In this document: positions 32,160-44,386 of the stretch, piece by piece | Position numbering within the stretch: position 1 is the stretch's first letter | Layout of the letters: every line of letters begins with the position of its first letter | Assembly: GCA_963966185.1 (NCBI GenBank) | Contig: CAWZYM010000127.1 | Location: 25,001 to 89,000 of the forward strand | Direction: 5' to 3' | DNA from: Rhabditoides inermis | Lineage: Eukaryota > Nematoda > Chromadorea > Rhabditida > Rhabditidae | DNA: 64,000 nucleotides | Made by a program: the position numbers and the translations under genes | The notes under the pieces: generated by a model | What the model was told of the DNA's origin: nothing | The model's database searches: none | Seen by the model: the letters and a program-made list of their open reading frames with translations, nothing else

Positions 32160-32923
32160 ATGCTTGACGTTCTTCCAAATGAGCTCATTTTGCGCATTTT
32201 CCAGTATCTTCAAACATGGGTAAGTACTCCAAATTCCATTTTTCAGCATAACGATTAACGTGAAGTGATTTCAGGATTTACCAAACCTGCGATTGATTTC
32301 AACTTTTTACAATGATTTCTGCCTAGCTCACTCTGATAAACTCAATAGAAAAAAGACAACGATACTCATCTACAGCGATAACGACGTATGTATGGAAAAC
32401 AGTAGACGAAAAAATACATATTTTTCAGGACGATGTACATATCGAATACTTTCTGCCACACTGTTTCTACTTCAAAACACGGCAGTTTCTGTTGATCGAA
32501 TCAGAAGAGGATGGAGAGTGAGTGAACAGCGAAAAGAACACTCTCATGTCAGGAGACGATCACCTCCAGATGGCACTCGTCTCTCAGCTACTGCAAATCA
32601 GCGATGCGCCCCGCGGATGCCCAGACCCGCCGCGTATCTTCTCTCTCCACTGCCCTTCACCACACACTCACTATCCTCAAACAAAACCTCCACATATGCT
32701 ACATCCATGTTGCGGTAAGTTAGAATAATCCAAACTGATTCAACAATGTACAAAGATCCAATATATAAATATATACTTCCGCAACTGTTACTAATCAACC
32801 TTTCAGATAGGCGACCCCAAGTTGAGTCGTGTTGTAGGCGAGTTCATAGATGTGAAGCAGTGCGAGGGCAGCTGGACAACCATGATGACCAGGAAGAAGT
32901 TCAAGAAGTACGCGCCTAGATGA
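32160..32923 (+). CDS. F-box domain protein, 173 residues
   Basis: Exons 32160-32219, 32275-32385, 32429-32517, 32570-32714 and 32807-32923 join in phase (0, 0, 2, 0). The N-terminus MLDVLPNELILRIFQYLQTW followed by DLPNLRLISTFYNDF is a canonical F-box, which docks proteins on the SKP1 subunit of SCF ubiquitin ligases. The rest has no recognised substrate-binding repeat, in line with the large fast-evolving nematode F-box families. The fourth exon was chosen with the acceptor at 32569 because it keeps the frame open; an earlier AG gives a stop or a shifted frame. The last exon is duplicated at about 655-757. Probably functional. Confidence 0.85.
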
Positions 32924-33054
32924 GTACTGACATCCCAGCAGACTGCGCACTTTCTAGTTCCCACATCATTTATATACACGATTAACTATTTTTATAGTCA
33001 TAAGATGTGCATAAAACAAGAGAAAATAAGACATACAAGGAATCACTTCGATCC

Positions 33055-34231
33055 TCAAGGGAAGAACCCGTCGGCGTCGGCTGCGTCGCACTCTTCGGCC
33101 CCCGTCACGGACAGCACGTTCGCAAGGAGCGCCAGCCACGAGAGGCTCGTCTCCTTCCCTGCAACGATGCTGTTCACACATCACACACAACCCATATCAT
33201 ACTAGTACAGCTGGAATATAGAACGCATGTGCCAGACGCTCTGGCGTGTCCATTTGCTGTGAGGGTGGTGGTGAGATGGAGATGGATCGGCCGCGGGAAA
33301 GGCAGGCAGGTCGGGGCAACTGTGAGCAATCAGCATGAGCAGTGCGACAATGAGTGCGAGAAAGATCGTGCACTCCCTATCATTTCCGGTTGGTGCATTA
33401 CCGCCGAGAACACCCATCCGACGGCGTGTCCCCGAGGCAGATGTGGGTGGGGCGGCACAGGGAGGCAAGGCGAGCGAACAGCCACGAGTAGAGGGGCGTG
33501 TGCGGCACCTGGGCAAGCATCATTCACCTAACCATTCTATTCATTATGAAAGTGATATGTACAAGTCGAAGTCGAATTCGTGAGTGCCCACGTTGAAGAA
33601 GTGTATTCGGCAGACGACTTGCGTGAAGCAAGGCACTCGTCCCGTCCACAACACACACTGCAAGCACCACTCATTGACTATTTCCATTAACTGTTGTTGT
33701 TCTTGTTTCACGCACTATTCGATAAGTGTATATCATACAAGTCGTCGACGCAGTCAGTGAGACGCAATCGGTAACGACAACTCACTGATTTGTTTCGTTC
33801 TCATGCGCACGATGATCTTGCCTTGCTCGGCGAATGCGACATATCGATTGATTGATCATACTCACACCCGATCACACTTATAATCACCCACTTCCCGCGC
33901 ACGACAATACTTGATATGAGTAAACTTGACTGAATGCAAATCACTGTGCTCACCCACCCCCGTGTTTCCCTCGATAGTGTCTCTCGTCCGTCGAATGGCA
34001 GTGCCCCCATCCGATCGCGCATCGCTCACGAGCACCGGCGCAGCGAGAGAGGCGACACTGCATTGTCCTCGTCATCTACACTTCTCAACAGCGCTTCAAT
34101 ACAATTCCACGTATCGATTGATTTATAAAAAAACTCGCCTCGACATCGAGATGGCGGAAGAGGCGGCGTAGTAGCGAGTAGTCGTTGACCTGTTCGAAAG
34201 GAGAGAGGCCGGTGAGAGGGGCGAGCGGCAT
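33055..34231 (-). CDS. Unknown gene J, convergent to the F-box gene
   Basis: The start is placed at an ATG (34231) that directly follows CATTCAG: MPLAPLTGLSPFEQVNDY. Later exons encode FAEQGKIIVRMRTKQI (about 33800), a Cys-rich segment ending FNVGTHEFDFDLYISLS (about 33550-33660), a hydrophobic helix ECTIFLALIVALLMLIAHSC (about 33310-33370) and a final exon ending ECDAADADGFFP at the TGA 33055-33057. Junction phases between the first three exons are not resolved, so the model is incomplete. It is likely a membrane protein. Its last exon is duplicated at 870-945. No family recognised. Confidence 0.45.
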
Positions 34232-34373
34232 CTGAATGAGCGGGAATGAAGGAAGACGGAAATGGCATCGAAATAAGGGGCGCGCGTCGCCTCGCCTCGA
34301 TCGTTGTGCGTGTTAGTGCGAACAGCACTACGCACCAGCAAACACCCGACTGGACGAAAAAGGCCGGTCTGGA

Positions 34374-36879
34374 GGTGTCCTGTAAAATTCATCACTTCAT
34401 CACTTCATCACTTCATCACATGTGATGAAGTGATGAAGTGATGAAGTGATGAAGTGATGAAATTTCAATTTTCTTTTTTTTTTTAACTTTTTTTTTAATT
34501 TCTTAAAAGTACTTTGTAACTTGTTGTTTGTAAACTTTTAATTGTTTTTTACTAGTTTAGCTTTTTTCTATAGCGATAACCATAACGACGTGAAAGGCGA
34601 CATGGCAGAAGCGAAAGATATCTTGTCAATTTACATAGAAGAGGAAGAGGACGATGTTCCTGGGAAGTTGGGAAGTTTCTTCTTCCTATTTCATGTTCCT
34701 CATCCTCATCCGTGTTTAAGGGACGTTCACGCGCCGAACACAAGCAAACCCTTATCCACCAACGTAACCTGACGTCGTCAATACGTCGTCATCTTTCGTT
34801 GTTATGGCGGCAAGAGCGCAGTTGGTACAAAACGATCTTGTTGTAGCATTCTACAATAGCACATCATCATTTGCATCCTACAAGTTTTCAAGAATGGATT
34901 CTCTTAATCTTGGTCTTGTACTTCTGGTCTTTATGATGTAGTTTATGAGTAAGCGAACAAACGGACATCTGTTGCCGTTGCCGATTGAAAGTTTACAAAA
35001 ACACAAAATACATATTAGTTTTCATAAATTAAAAAAAAAGTTTGTTAAAAAAACGAAAACTGAAACTCCATCACTTCATCACTTCATCACTTCATCACTT
35101 CATCACTTCATCACTTCATCACTTCATCACTTCATCACTTCATCACTTCATCACTTCATCACTTCATCACTTCATCACTTCATCACTTCATCACTTCATC
35201 ACTTCATCACTTCATCACTTCATCACTTCATCACTTCATCACTTCATCACTTCATCACTTCATCACTTCATCACTTCATCACTTCATCACTTCATCACTT
35301 CATCACTTCATCACTTCATCACTTCATCACTTCATCACTTCATCACTTCATCACTTCATCACTTCATCACTTCATCACTTCATCACTTCATCACTTCATC
35401 ACTTCATCACTTCATCACTTCATCACTTCATCACTTCATCACTTCATCACTTCATCACTTCATCACTTCATCACTTCATCACTTCATCACTTCATCACTT
35501 CATCACTTCATCACTTCATCACTTCATCACTTCATCACTTCATCACTTCATCATTTCATCACTTCATCACTTCATCACTTCATCACTTCATCATTTCATC
35601 ACTTCATCACTTCATCACTTCATCACTTCATCACTTCATCATTTCATCACTTCATCACTTCATCACTTCATCACTTCATCACTTCATCACTTCATCACTT
35701 CATCACTTCATCACTTCATCACTTCATCACTTCATCACTTCATCACTTCATCACTTCATCACTTCATCACTTCATCACTTCATCACTTCATCACTTCATC
35801 ACTTCATCACTTCATCACTTCATCACTTCATCACTTCATCACTTCATCACTTCATCACTTCATCACTTCATCACTTCATCACTTCATCACTTCATCACTT
35901 CATCACTTCATCACTTCATCACTTCATCACTTCATCACTTCATCACTTCATCACTTCATCACTTCATCACTTCATCACTTCATCACTTCATCACTTCATC
36001 ACTTCATCACTTCATCACTTCATCACTTCATCACTTCATCACTTCATCACTTCATCACTTCATCACTTCATCACTTCATCACTTCATCACTTCATCACTT
36101 CATCACTTCATCACTTCATCACTTCATCACTTCATCACTTCATCACTTCATCACTTCATCACTTCATCACTTCATCACTTCATCACTTCATCACTTCATC
36201 ACTTCATCACTTCATCACTTCATCACTTCATCACTTCATCACTTCATCACTTCATCACTTCATCACTTCATCACTTCATCACTTCATCACTTCATCACTT
36301 CATCACTTCATCACTTCATCACTTCATCACTTCATCACTTCATCACTTCATCACTTCATCACTTCATCACTTCATCACTTCATCACTTCATCACTTCATC
36401 ACTTCATCACTTCATCACTTCATCACTTCATCACTTCATCACTTCATCACTTCATCACTTCATCACTTCATCACTTCATCACTTCATCACTTCATCACTT
36501 CATCACTTCATCACTTCATCACTTCATCACTTCATCACTTCATCACTTCATCACTTCATCACTTCATCACTTCATCACTTCATCACTTCATCACTTCATC
36601 ACTTCATCACTTCATCACTTCATCACTTCATCACTTCATCACTTCATCACTTCATCACTTCATCACTTCATCACTTCATCACTTCATCACTTCATCACTT
36701 CATCACTTCATCACTTCATCACTTCATCACTTCATCACTTCATCACTTCATCACTTCATCACTTCATCACTTCATCACTTCATCACTTCATCACTTCATC
36801 ACTTCATCACTTCATCACATGTGTTGAAGTGATGAAGTCAAAGTGATGAAGTGATGAAGTGATGAATTTTCCAGGATGC
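34374..36879. mobile_element. Non-autonomous Mutator-like element carrying an 8-bp satellite array
   Basis: Ends are inverted: TCCTGTAAAATTCATCACTT at the left, and the reverse complement of the right end reads TCCTGGAAAATTCATCACTT. Both sides are flanked by the same 10-bp direct repeat CCGGTCTGGA (34364-34373 and 36880-36889), a target-site duplication of the length typical for Mutator elements. Inside are a left palindromic CATCACTT block (34391-34461), about 600 bp of unique AT-rich DNA and a long TTCATCAC array. No transposase is encoded. Removing the element rejoins an open frame across the target site. Confidence 0.8.
35068..36818. repeat. (TTCATCAC)n satellite array, about 218 units
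   Basis: A nearly uniform 8-bp satellite of about 1.75 kb; the only visible variant is TCATTTC at about 35553, 35592 and 35640, three places within 90 bp. Long Ser/Leu/His/Phe frames across it are repeat translations with no gene behind them. Confidence 0.95.
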
Positions 36880-37026
36880 CCGGTCTGGATTCAATCGACA
36901 GTTGGCTGGTAGATACATTTTTTGACAGATATGGTTCAATAGGAAATCTTTCAGCATTTTATCTGGATTACATCAGTGATACTCACTCAGTGATGCCGTG
37001 TATACTGCGATATGGGTGTGAATGAA
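36880..37026 (+). CDS. Exon interrupted by the Mutator-like element (partial)
   Basis: Joining 34337-34373 to 36890 gives an open frame that reads TPDWTKKAGLDSIDSWLVD across the insertion site and continues to a TGA at about 37023. Only this part is visible and no family is recognised. The element has presumably destroyed the gene. Confidence 0.35.
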
Positions 37027-37221
37027 GTGTTCCATTTTTCAGTCTCTCCACTTCCGGAATCTTACAAAACGAGGAACGCATTTTCGTTAGCATTGTATCG
37101 ATATGTCCTATCCACATGCACTGCATGGTCCTGCGGAACGGCGTGTGGCCCTCACAAACTAGAGGTCACTCAACTTTTGCTGGTAAAAACCCTCAGAATG
37201 CTCTCAATCAGAACGGCCGCA

Positions 37222-37325
37222 CAGCCTCAGAAAAATACCCAGAAAGATCCTCAGAAAAATCCTCAGAACAGGCCTCAGAAAAATCTCAGAACGCGCCCTC
37301 ACCCTCAGAAAGATCCTCAGAAAGT
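37222..37325. repeat. CCTCAGAAA minisatellite
   Basis: About ten imperfect copies of a CTCAGAAAAAT-like unit. The Gln/Pro/Lys-rich frame over it is an artefact. Confidence 0.7.
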
Positions 37326-37499
37326 GTCTTTTTGTATCATAAAGCGGCTTTTTGATACATAATCGAGTCTGTTCTCGCCTCAAACAATAAACTTTCTTTG
37401 ACTTCACTTTTTTAACGCTGACTTTGATTCGACTCTGCTTTACCGACTTCAAAACTTCACATTGTGCCAGAAAATCTGGCACAATGTCAATGTTGTTTG

Positions 37500-38690
37500 C
37501 GATATTCTAATATTCTAGCAAGCTATTACATTACTCTCTTTCCCCCTTGCATACTAATATTTACTATGGTGTCTGTCTGTCCTTCTTTCCGGAAGGTTAT
37601 CTTTCTTCAAAATCAGTATTATCACTTCACTCCTTCTAAAAAGTTTCTTCAAAACCCCAGTACGCAAAATTCCAAATATCTCGTCAATAGCGATCTCCTA
37701 ATCATAGTTATCACCTAATCTCTTAACTATGGAGAAAAATTTCAAAATACTTCGATTAGAACCAAATTTGGAGAGTAGGTGAATCGACCTAGAAAAAGTC
37801 GATAGCCGCGATACCAGCTGCCTGTGACCTCATCTTCATGCCCAAATAAGCGAATGTACCCAAAATGCACCCAAAATTCATGATCTTCGATTTCTATAAA
37901 AATTGAATAGAAGAAAGATTACGTACAATAGATCATAGAAACTGGTTTCATTTTTTGAAAAGTCACCAACTATGGCAAATATGATCGACTTTTCGTACAG
38001 ACGAGATAGAGTGTCCAATTTGTGAACTTAAGCTTTCATGGGCAAAAAAGCCCTTCTGTCAAAATTTCAGATCGATCGGACTTCGCCTTCATACTGTATT
38101 AGACATTTTCTGAGCGCGCGTTACTTGCTGGGGTCGCGCCCACCGGCTTGCTCGCTACCAGCCGCCAGGTCAACCGATCGATAACGAATAGTTGGTATTC
38201 GCAATCACTGACCCATATCCACTCAGTTGTGTCTTTTTTGATAGGAATATGTCTAAATATAACAAGAATGAATTGAGTCAGTGGAAAAAGACAAAAATTT
38301 ATATCTTCAACGAATAACTTTGACAAAACGAAACGTTGAAGATTGAAAGTTAAGTAAAATGTTTCTAGACGTCAATAGATAGTGTTTTCTAACGATCAAA
38401 TCAACCTCAAACTGTTTCAAACTCCTGCACACGTACGCACAACGTGTTAGGGCGCGCCAGCCGGCTTCTTTTCTCGAAGTCATTGTAGACGTAATATAGA
38501 ACTGTGTACTGTATATTTTTTTCAGTTGAAAGTAAGTTTTGAGTTTATCACCTGTACTCTTGTACATATTCAGCCTGAAATTCCGCTGTTCGATGCAGTA
38601 CAGTGTCGAGTGGAAGTGAGGTGAGTTGAGAATTGAGTTCACCTTACATGTCATTTGGCAAGCACAGGCGATCAAATTATATTTTCAGAA
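37500..38690. other. Long stretch with at most one doubtful exon
   Basis: No convincing gene. On the minus strand a frame at 38099-38255 after an ATTTAG acceptor (HIPIKKDTTEWIWVSDCEYQ) could be a terminal exon, but nothing supports its upstream part. Confidence 0.3.
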
Positions 38691-38898
38691 CGTGAGAGAG
38701 TAGACAGTAGGGAAAGAAGACAGTAGATAAGAGATTAGTACTTTCTGTTAAAAAGTTTTTACATAACTGTCTCTCGAAAGTCGCAGTGACTACTGCAGAT
38801 GTGAGAATAGAAGAGTAGACAGAAGGTGCCATAGTACTGTCTCTAGAAAGTTGTTGTCACCGATGCAGAGACGTGAGAATAGACAAGAGAAAGACAGA

Positions 38899-38945
<47 letters not shown>

Positions 38946-39132
38946 AGAGAGAAAGAGAGAGAGAGAGAGGAGGGAGGAGAAGGTGGGAAGAGAGAGAGAG
39001 TAGGCATAACTGTCTCTCGAAAGTCGCAGTGACTGCTGCAGACGTGAGAGTAGAAGAGTAGACAGAGGGTAACATAGTACTTTTTACTTTTTCTAGAATG
39101 TTGTTGTCACCGCTGCGAAGACGTGAGATTGG

Positions 39133-39196
<64 letters not shown>

Positions 39197-39610
39197 GATG
39201 AGAAAGGAGGGAGAAAGGAGGGAGAATAGGCATAACTGTCTCTCCATAGTCGCAGTGACTGCTGTAGACGTGAGAGTAGAAGAGTAGACAGAAGGTGCCA
39301 TAGTACTGTCTCTAGAAAATTGTTGTCACCGATGCGGAGACGTGAGAATAGACAAGAGAGAGAAAGATGGTGAGAGAGAGAGAAGGTAGGAGAAAGAAAA
39401 AAGGAGAGAGAAGGGAGAGTAGACAAAACTGTCTTTCGAAAATCGCAGTGATAGTGATTACTGCAGATGTGAAAGTAAGAGTGGAAAAGGTGACGAAAGG
39501 TGGAAGTAGACAGAAGAAAACATAGTAATGTCTCTAGAAAGTTTGTGTCACATTGAAAGAAAATGATGCAGTAGACAAACAAGAGCATATGTAGTATTAG
39601 TATTGTCTCT
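38690..39610. repeat. Tandem repeat of about 210-230 bp with GA cores
   Basis: At least four units each carry ACTGTCTCTCGAAAGTCGCA, a GTGACTGCTGCAGACGTGAG-type block, TAGTACTGTCTCTAGAAAGT and a (GA)n core. Units start near 38765, 39010, 39235 and 39430. Units diverge by 5-15 percent by eye. No genes. Confidence 0.8.
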
Positions 39611-39669
39611 AGAAAGTTGACAGAGTAGACAATAGAGAATCTATTGTCTACTCTGTCAACATAATACTG

Positions 39670-39801
39670 TTTCTAGAGAACATAATACTGAGAGAGAAAG
39701 AGAAAGAGAGAAAGAGATAGGGAGACAGTGGTAGAGGGAGAAGAGAGAGAGGAGAGATAGGGGAAAGTAGAACTGTGTCGAGGGCAGAGAGAGAGAGAGA
39801 A

Positions 39802-39833
<32 letters not shown>

Positions 39834-39900
39834 GGGCGGGGGGGGGGAAGGAGGAGGGAGATAGGATGGAAAGTAGACGGAACAGTGTAGAGGAGAAAGA
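39670..39900. repeat. GA-rich low-complexity DNA
   Basis: Continuation of the purine-rich repeats. Serine-rich minus-strand frames are artefacts. Confidence 0.8.
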
Positions 39901-40424
39901 GATGTGGCGGTGTACATCTGTGAAACATGAAATAGGTGAAAAAGAAGTAGGAGAGATAGTTAGAAAAGACAAAAAATTAAGCTACATATACAAACTACAA
40001 AGAACTTGAACATTTCAACTACAACCCTTGCGTGTATAGTTCTATGCTCGCAATAAGTTGCGCGCGGTGGGGAAGACGGAGAGTCAGCGCTTGGCAATAG
40101 CGCGCAAAACAAGAGAGACGGTTATGGCACCGTATTTCGAAATGCAAGCGAGGTAGATCGAAAACTATCGCTCTGGCGCAGAGTATATGTTACTTCGCAA
40201 GAGGAGAGCAATCAACTATCAAACATGCAAGACGAACTATTCTTCTATTTTCTTTTTCGTATACCTAGTGCGTAGGCGCGCGACAGCGCGCCGGAGCGCT
40301 AGTCATCGCTATTGCATTAATATGCGTACATATCATCTTCGTACTTCTACAAAAAATCGAACAGTCGTTTTTTATTCAAAAGGAACCAGCTGGCAACGAA
40401 AACTGCAGTTGTGAAAATACTTTA

Positions 40425-40928
40425 TACAGTACAATTCCTAAAAAGTCAAAAACCACTGAATTTTTTGAAAAATTTTAAAATTTCCAAAAAATCGTCCAAA
40501 CTCCGTTTCAGAGGCCGAATTTCGAGTTGCACCAAAAGAGAGAAATGTAGTTCACATTGGTGCAGGTTGGATGGTATACTTTTTGTCAACCTTGTAATGG
40601 TTCTAATCGGAGTTTTCCTTTATCTCTTTTTCCAATTGACACCGGGCAGTCGCTGTTCGCGGCAAAATGACCGAGTTTTTATGCAAATGAGTCATGGCTG
40701 GTAGCTGTCATTTCTTTCCGTGAGGGTGCATATGGATAACTCCGATTAGAACCATTACAATGTTGATAAAGAGTACACCATTCAACCTGCACCAATGTGG
40801 ACTACACTTCTCTCTTTTAGTGCAACTCGAAATTCGGCCTCTGAAGGGAGTTAGAACGTTTTTTTTGGAAATTTTAAAAATTCTCAAAAAATTCAGTGGT
40901 TTTTGACTTTTTAGGAATTGTACTGTAA
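40425..40928. mobile_element. MITE with about 190-bp inverted repeats, TA target
   Basis: Arms at about 40428-40615 and 40735-40926 begin CAGTACAATTCC and end GGAATTGTACTG, each flanked by TA. This fits a Tc1/mariner-type non-autonomous element. No open frame is meaningful. Confidence 0.8.
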
Positions 40929-41393
40929 TTTGTAGACAGCTAGAAAATATATATATATTTTTTAATTATTTTGAACACATTATTGCATTATTGTTTCATT
41001 TCTTTGAGAAGCACTGCATATTTCGATATCTTACAACAGAACAAAACGCTTTCAATTTGTGCTACGCTGAGAGGTCGAGTTCAAACCGTGGGACAAACCA
41101 AGCCAATCAAACAGGGCCGATGCCGATGCTATTTCTCCACTCTGACTCACACGATCCCCCTCTCCAACATCTGTGATCAGTATTAAGTTGTGGAACAAAA
41201 TGCGATAATTATCAAGTTCCTGCTCTTTGAGATGAAGGCTTGAGGTTTACGGAGGAGAGGAAGGGCGTGCGCGAGTCCCCGATCACACTACAACCACTGC
41301 CGCCCACTCTTTGGCAGCAGTCCAGAAACGGACACCACCGAGCTCCATGAGAACCAGCACGTGCAGTGCGACAAAACTATACTGTTGCCGTCA

Positions 41394-41634
41394 TTTAGGG
41401 AGGTTCTAAGATGCTTTTCGTGCAAAACTTTACCCACCCACACCTTTTCTGTCTAACTCTCTTCAGCGCCCCATGCTCTCTTGGGCAAAGTTTTGGGCGT
41501 GGGTAAAGTATGACCAAAGTTTGGGCTGAGTTTCAAAATGTGACCCCCAGTCCAACAGCGAGAAACTTGGGGCAAAAATGGAAACTTCACCCTTCTTTGA
41601 CCCATACAATTTTTTTCTTAGAACCTCCCTTACA
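41394..41634. mobile_element. MITE, Harbinger-like (TTA target)
   Basis: Terminal inverted repeats GGGAGGTTCTAAGA / TCTTAGAACCTCCC are flanked on both sides by TTA. A three-base TWA duplication with GGG-starting ends is typical of PIF/Harbinger MITEs. Length about 240 bp, non-coding. Confidence 0.75.
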
Positions 41635-41836
41635 GAGGCAGTTTCAACTCAAACACCACACACATATTTGGCGAATTGTGATAGATGATACTTGTGTGGC
41701 AGTATCTCACAAAGATCATTTTTATGTGCCGTTCATTATGTCTTCGACTCCGCTCATGTATTCAAACAAGCAAGTGCCTCCAGATAAAACCCATTCATCG
41801 CAACGCAACAAGTCCGAGTGTGGTGGTTTGGTGTGT

Positions 41837-42659
41837 CTAGAGAAGGAAGTAGAGCACGAATCCCATCGTCATGAACAGCCCGCAACAGCACACGTAGTAG
41901 CAGCAGCAACACAGCTGCGCCGTCTGCAACGGGTACTGTACATGCGGCATTCCTACTGTAGTCTGGGGGTATACTGTAGTGTACCGTACCCCGATCTTCT
42001 TCTTCCTGTCCGCCTCGGCAGCCGCTAGCGGAGGGGGTCCGGGCCGCTGGTGTTCGGCCGGTGCGGAAGGGGCGGGAGGGCCCCCGGGGGGCGCCTGCCG
42101 AGTCGCTCATTGACTAATCGAAGAACTCATTTCGCACACTGTGGTCTCAAATACTTGGTAGTGGAAAGTAAGGAGAAAGACATTGGTCATCCCGTAAAGT
42201 GCGTGCATATAAACATGGATTGAAACCTATATCATGATACGATGTTATAATTATAAATGCTATCTTTGAAACATTACAAATAGAAGTGCTACAATATATT
42301 GATCTAAAAATTGTTCATTGTGCATGAATCAGTACTGAAACGTAACTACACTGAATGTTGGCGTTTCGAAAGGCTAGTCATCACGGCAGTTTCAAACAAC
42401 TACGCTCAGTTTGAGTCACGGTTAAGGGTGAAATTCGCAACATGACGCGAAACGTATGAGTGAAACGTATCCGTAACTGTGTGAAACGTACCTGAACGAC
42501 GACGACGGGAGCGGGCTGCGGGGGCGCCTCGGGGTAGGGGGCAGCCGGGGCGGGAGGCGGCACGTTGAACCCGAGAGCAGGGCCGTTCGCCTGATCAATC
42601 AATCAATAATCAATCAATAATCGATGACCAATCGATACCTCGGGATAAGGCGCGGCCAT
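41837..42659 (-). CDS. Proline-rich, cysteine-tailed small membrane protein, 125 residues
   Basis: Exons 42639-42659, 42492-42590 and 41837-42094 join in phase 0. The product starts MAAPYPE, runs through proline/alanine-rich PPAPAAPYPEAPPQPAP, then EADRKKKIG, and ends with QTAQLCCCCYYVCCCG and a hydrophobic tail (LFMTMGFVLYFLL) to the TAG. The cysteine cluster beside a membrane segment suggests palmitoylation; PY motifs could bind WW domains. The layout recalls small proline-rich, cysteine-rich transmembrane proteins, but I do not recognise a specific family. The frame continues without an intron across 41950-42000, where a splice site could be misread. Confidence 0.65.
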
Positions 42660-42911
42660 TGTGAGCCGTGCGAGGGAGTGGGACGAGTAGAAAATGATCG
42701 AGTCAAGTGGAAACGAAAGAAAAAGACAGGAAATTGGTGTTCATCATAAATCACAACAATAACAATAACAACAACATCATCACAATATTTTCATGAAATG
42801 AAGATCCGTGAATGGATGTTCGCACGGATTCGATTATGAATAGAAAAATAGCTTCATGTTACCAAATGCACTATCAAATGCAATTATCTTCCAAGCTTTA
42901 TCCCGATGGCT

Positions 42912-43031
42912 GCGAGTACTTTGCCATCAAAAGATGTGCTTATATTACTAGAAGAAGAAAACCCGACAAAACGCTGGGCTCATGATCAAATTCGGCGGGG
43001 TTTAGCCGATGCAGCATTCATTGGCAAATGA
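42912..43031 (+). CDS. Small ORF or relic, about 39 residues
   Basis: ATG at about 42912 opens MAASTLPSKDVLILLEEENP and runs to a TGA near 43031. The composition is protein-like and lacks repeats, but no acceptor, neighbour exon or family was found. It could be a transposon relic. Confidence 0.25.
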   Translation, partial: ASTLPSKDVLILLEEENPTKRWAHDQIRRGLADAAFIGK

Positions 43032-43254
43032 GTTTATGGAGGATATAAAAAATGAATGACGGGCATCCCTCCGCTGGTCTCGAAAACCGGAGACCCACTA
43101 TAGTCGCCGCCTGGAGGATAGTTTGTATTATTGACAACCGGGGTCAGTTGGCGAAACTCAGTCGCGAACGAGAGAGGTCAGAAAGGTTCGAGTGTGGTGC
43201 GGCCTCTTTGAATCGCATGCCGGCTTCTTTTTTTTCACGACTAGAGGGTAGATC

Positions 43255-43745
<491 letters not shown>

Positions 43746-43779
43746 AGGCTAGAAATTTCAATAACTTGGTTCAATCTCA

Positions 43780-44380
43780 ATCAAATTGCACCACCGTGCA
43801 CACCACGTACGGCAAACATGAAAAGAGAAAGTCGTGATTTTTTTCTTATTTTGAACGAAGTTAGTCTAAAATAGAGCGGAATGACCCTGATTATGCATAA
43901 CTTTCTCATCATTTAATCTTTGTCTGACCGGCAATCAATCTTTGCCGTGCCGTGAACATGGGGAGATACGCTACACAAACTTTTTGGCTTCCCTTGCTGC
44001 TTTCAAACGGTGGCCCTTCATTTGACTCTGTTTTATTGTATCATTTCTTCTTCTTTTTCTCACGTGTAAGCAACCGTATAAATTACTATTAATTCAAAAT
44101 TGTGTTCATTATGCATAACATCATCGATCGATACTCACCCCGCAGGCAATGCAACCCACGCGTCTTCCGAACGCTGCGCCCTCCAAAGACAGTACACTCT
44201 CTCACTTGACCCCCGCCCCTCCCAAATGACGCCCACGAAGCTCTCTTTACAGAGCTCATTACTCACCACGAATGCGATCATTAGATCAGTATTGTTCATT
44301 CTGATTTCATATGTGTATTGTGTATTATTCAAACTGATTTCAAAACAAAATTGTTTTGTTATTCAGAACAAAACGATTCC
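43780..44380. other. Gene-free stretch
   Basis: No supported gene. It separates the ABC fragment from the membrane-protein gene. Confidence 0.5.
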
Positions 44381-44386
44381 GAAAGA

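Noticed and set aside
34945..36846. A 633-residue open frame (and a second of 596) of Ser-Leu-His-His-Phe-Ile-Thr repeats
   Set aside because: It is the translation of the 8-bp satellite, which has no stop in several frames. No splice sites or codon bias support it.
34374..36879. CRISPR-like array of regular short units
   Set aside because: There are no unique spacers, units are contiguous 8-mers, and the genome is eukaryotic.
40060..40330. Possible gene around GCGCGC-rich palindromes
   Set aside because: Only imperfect short inverted repeats; no sustained coding frame or splice pattern.
41950..42000. Intron in the proline-rich cysteine-tailed gene
   Set aside because: GT and AG dinucleotides are present, but splicing them breaks the frame while reading through keeps it open.
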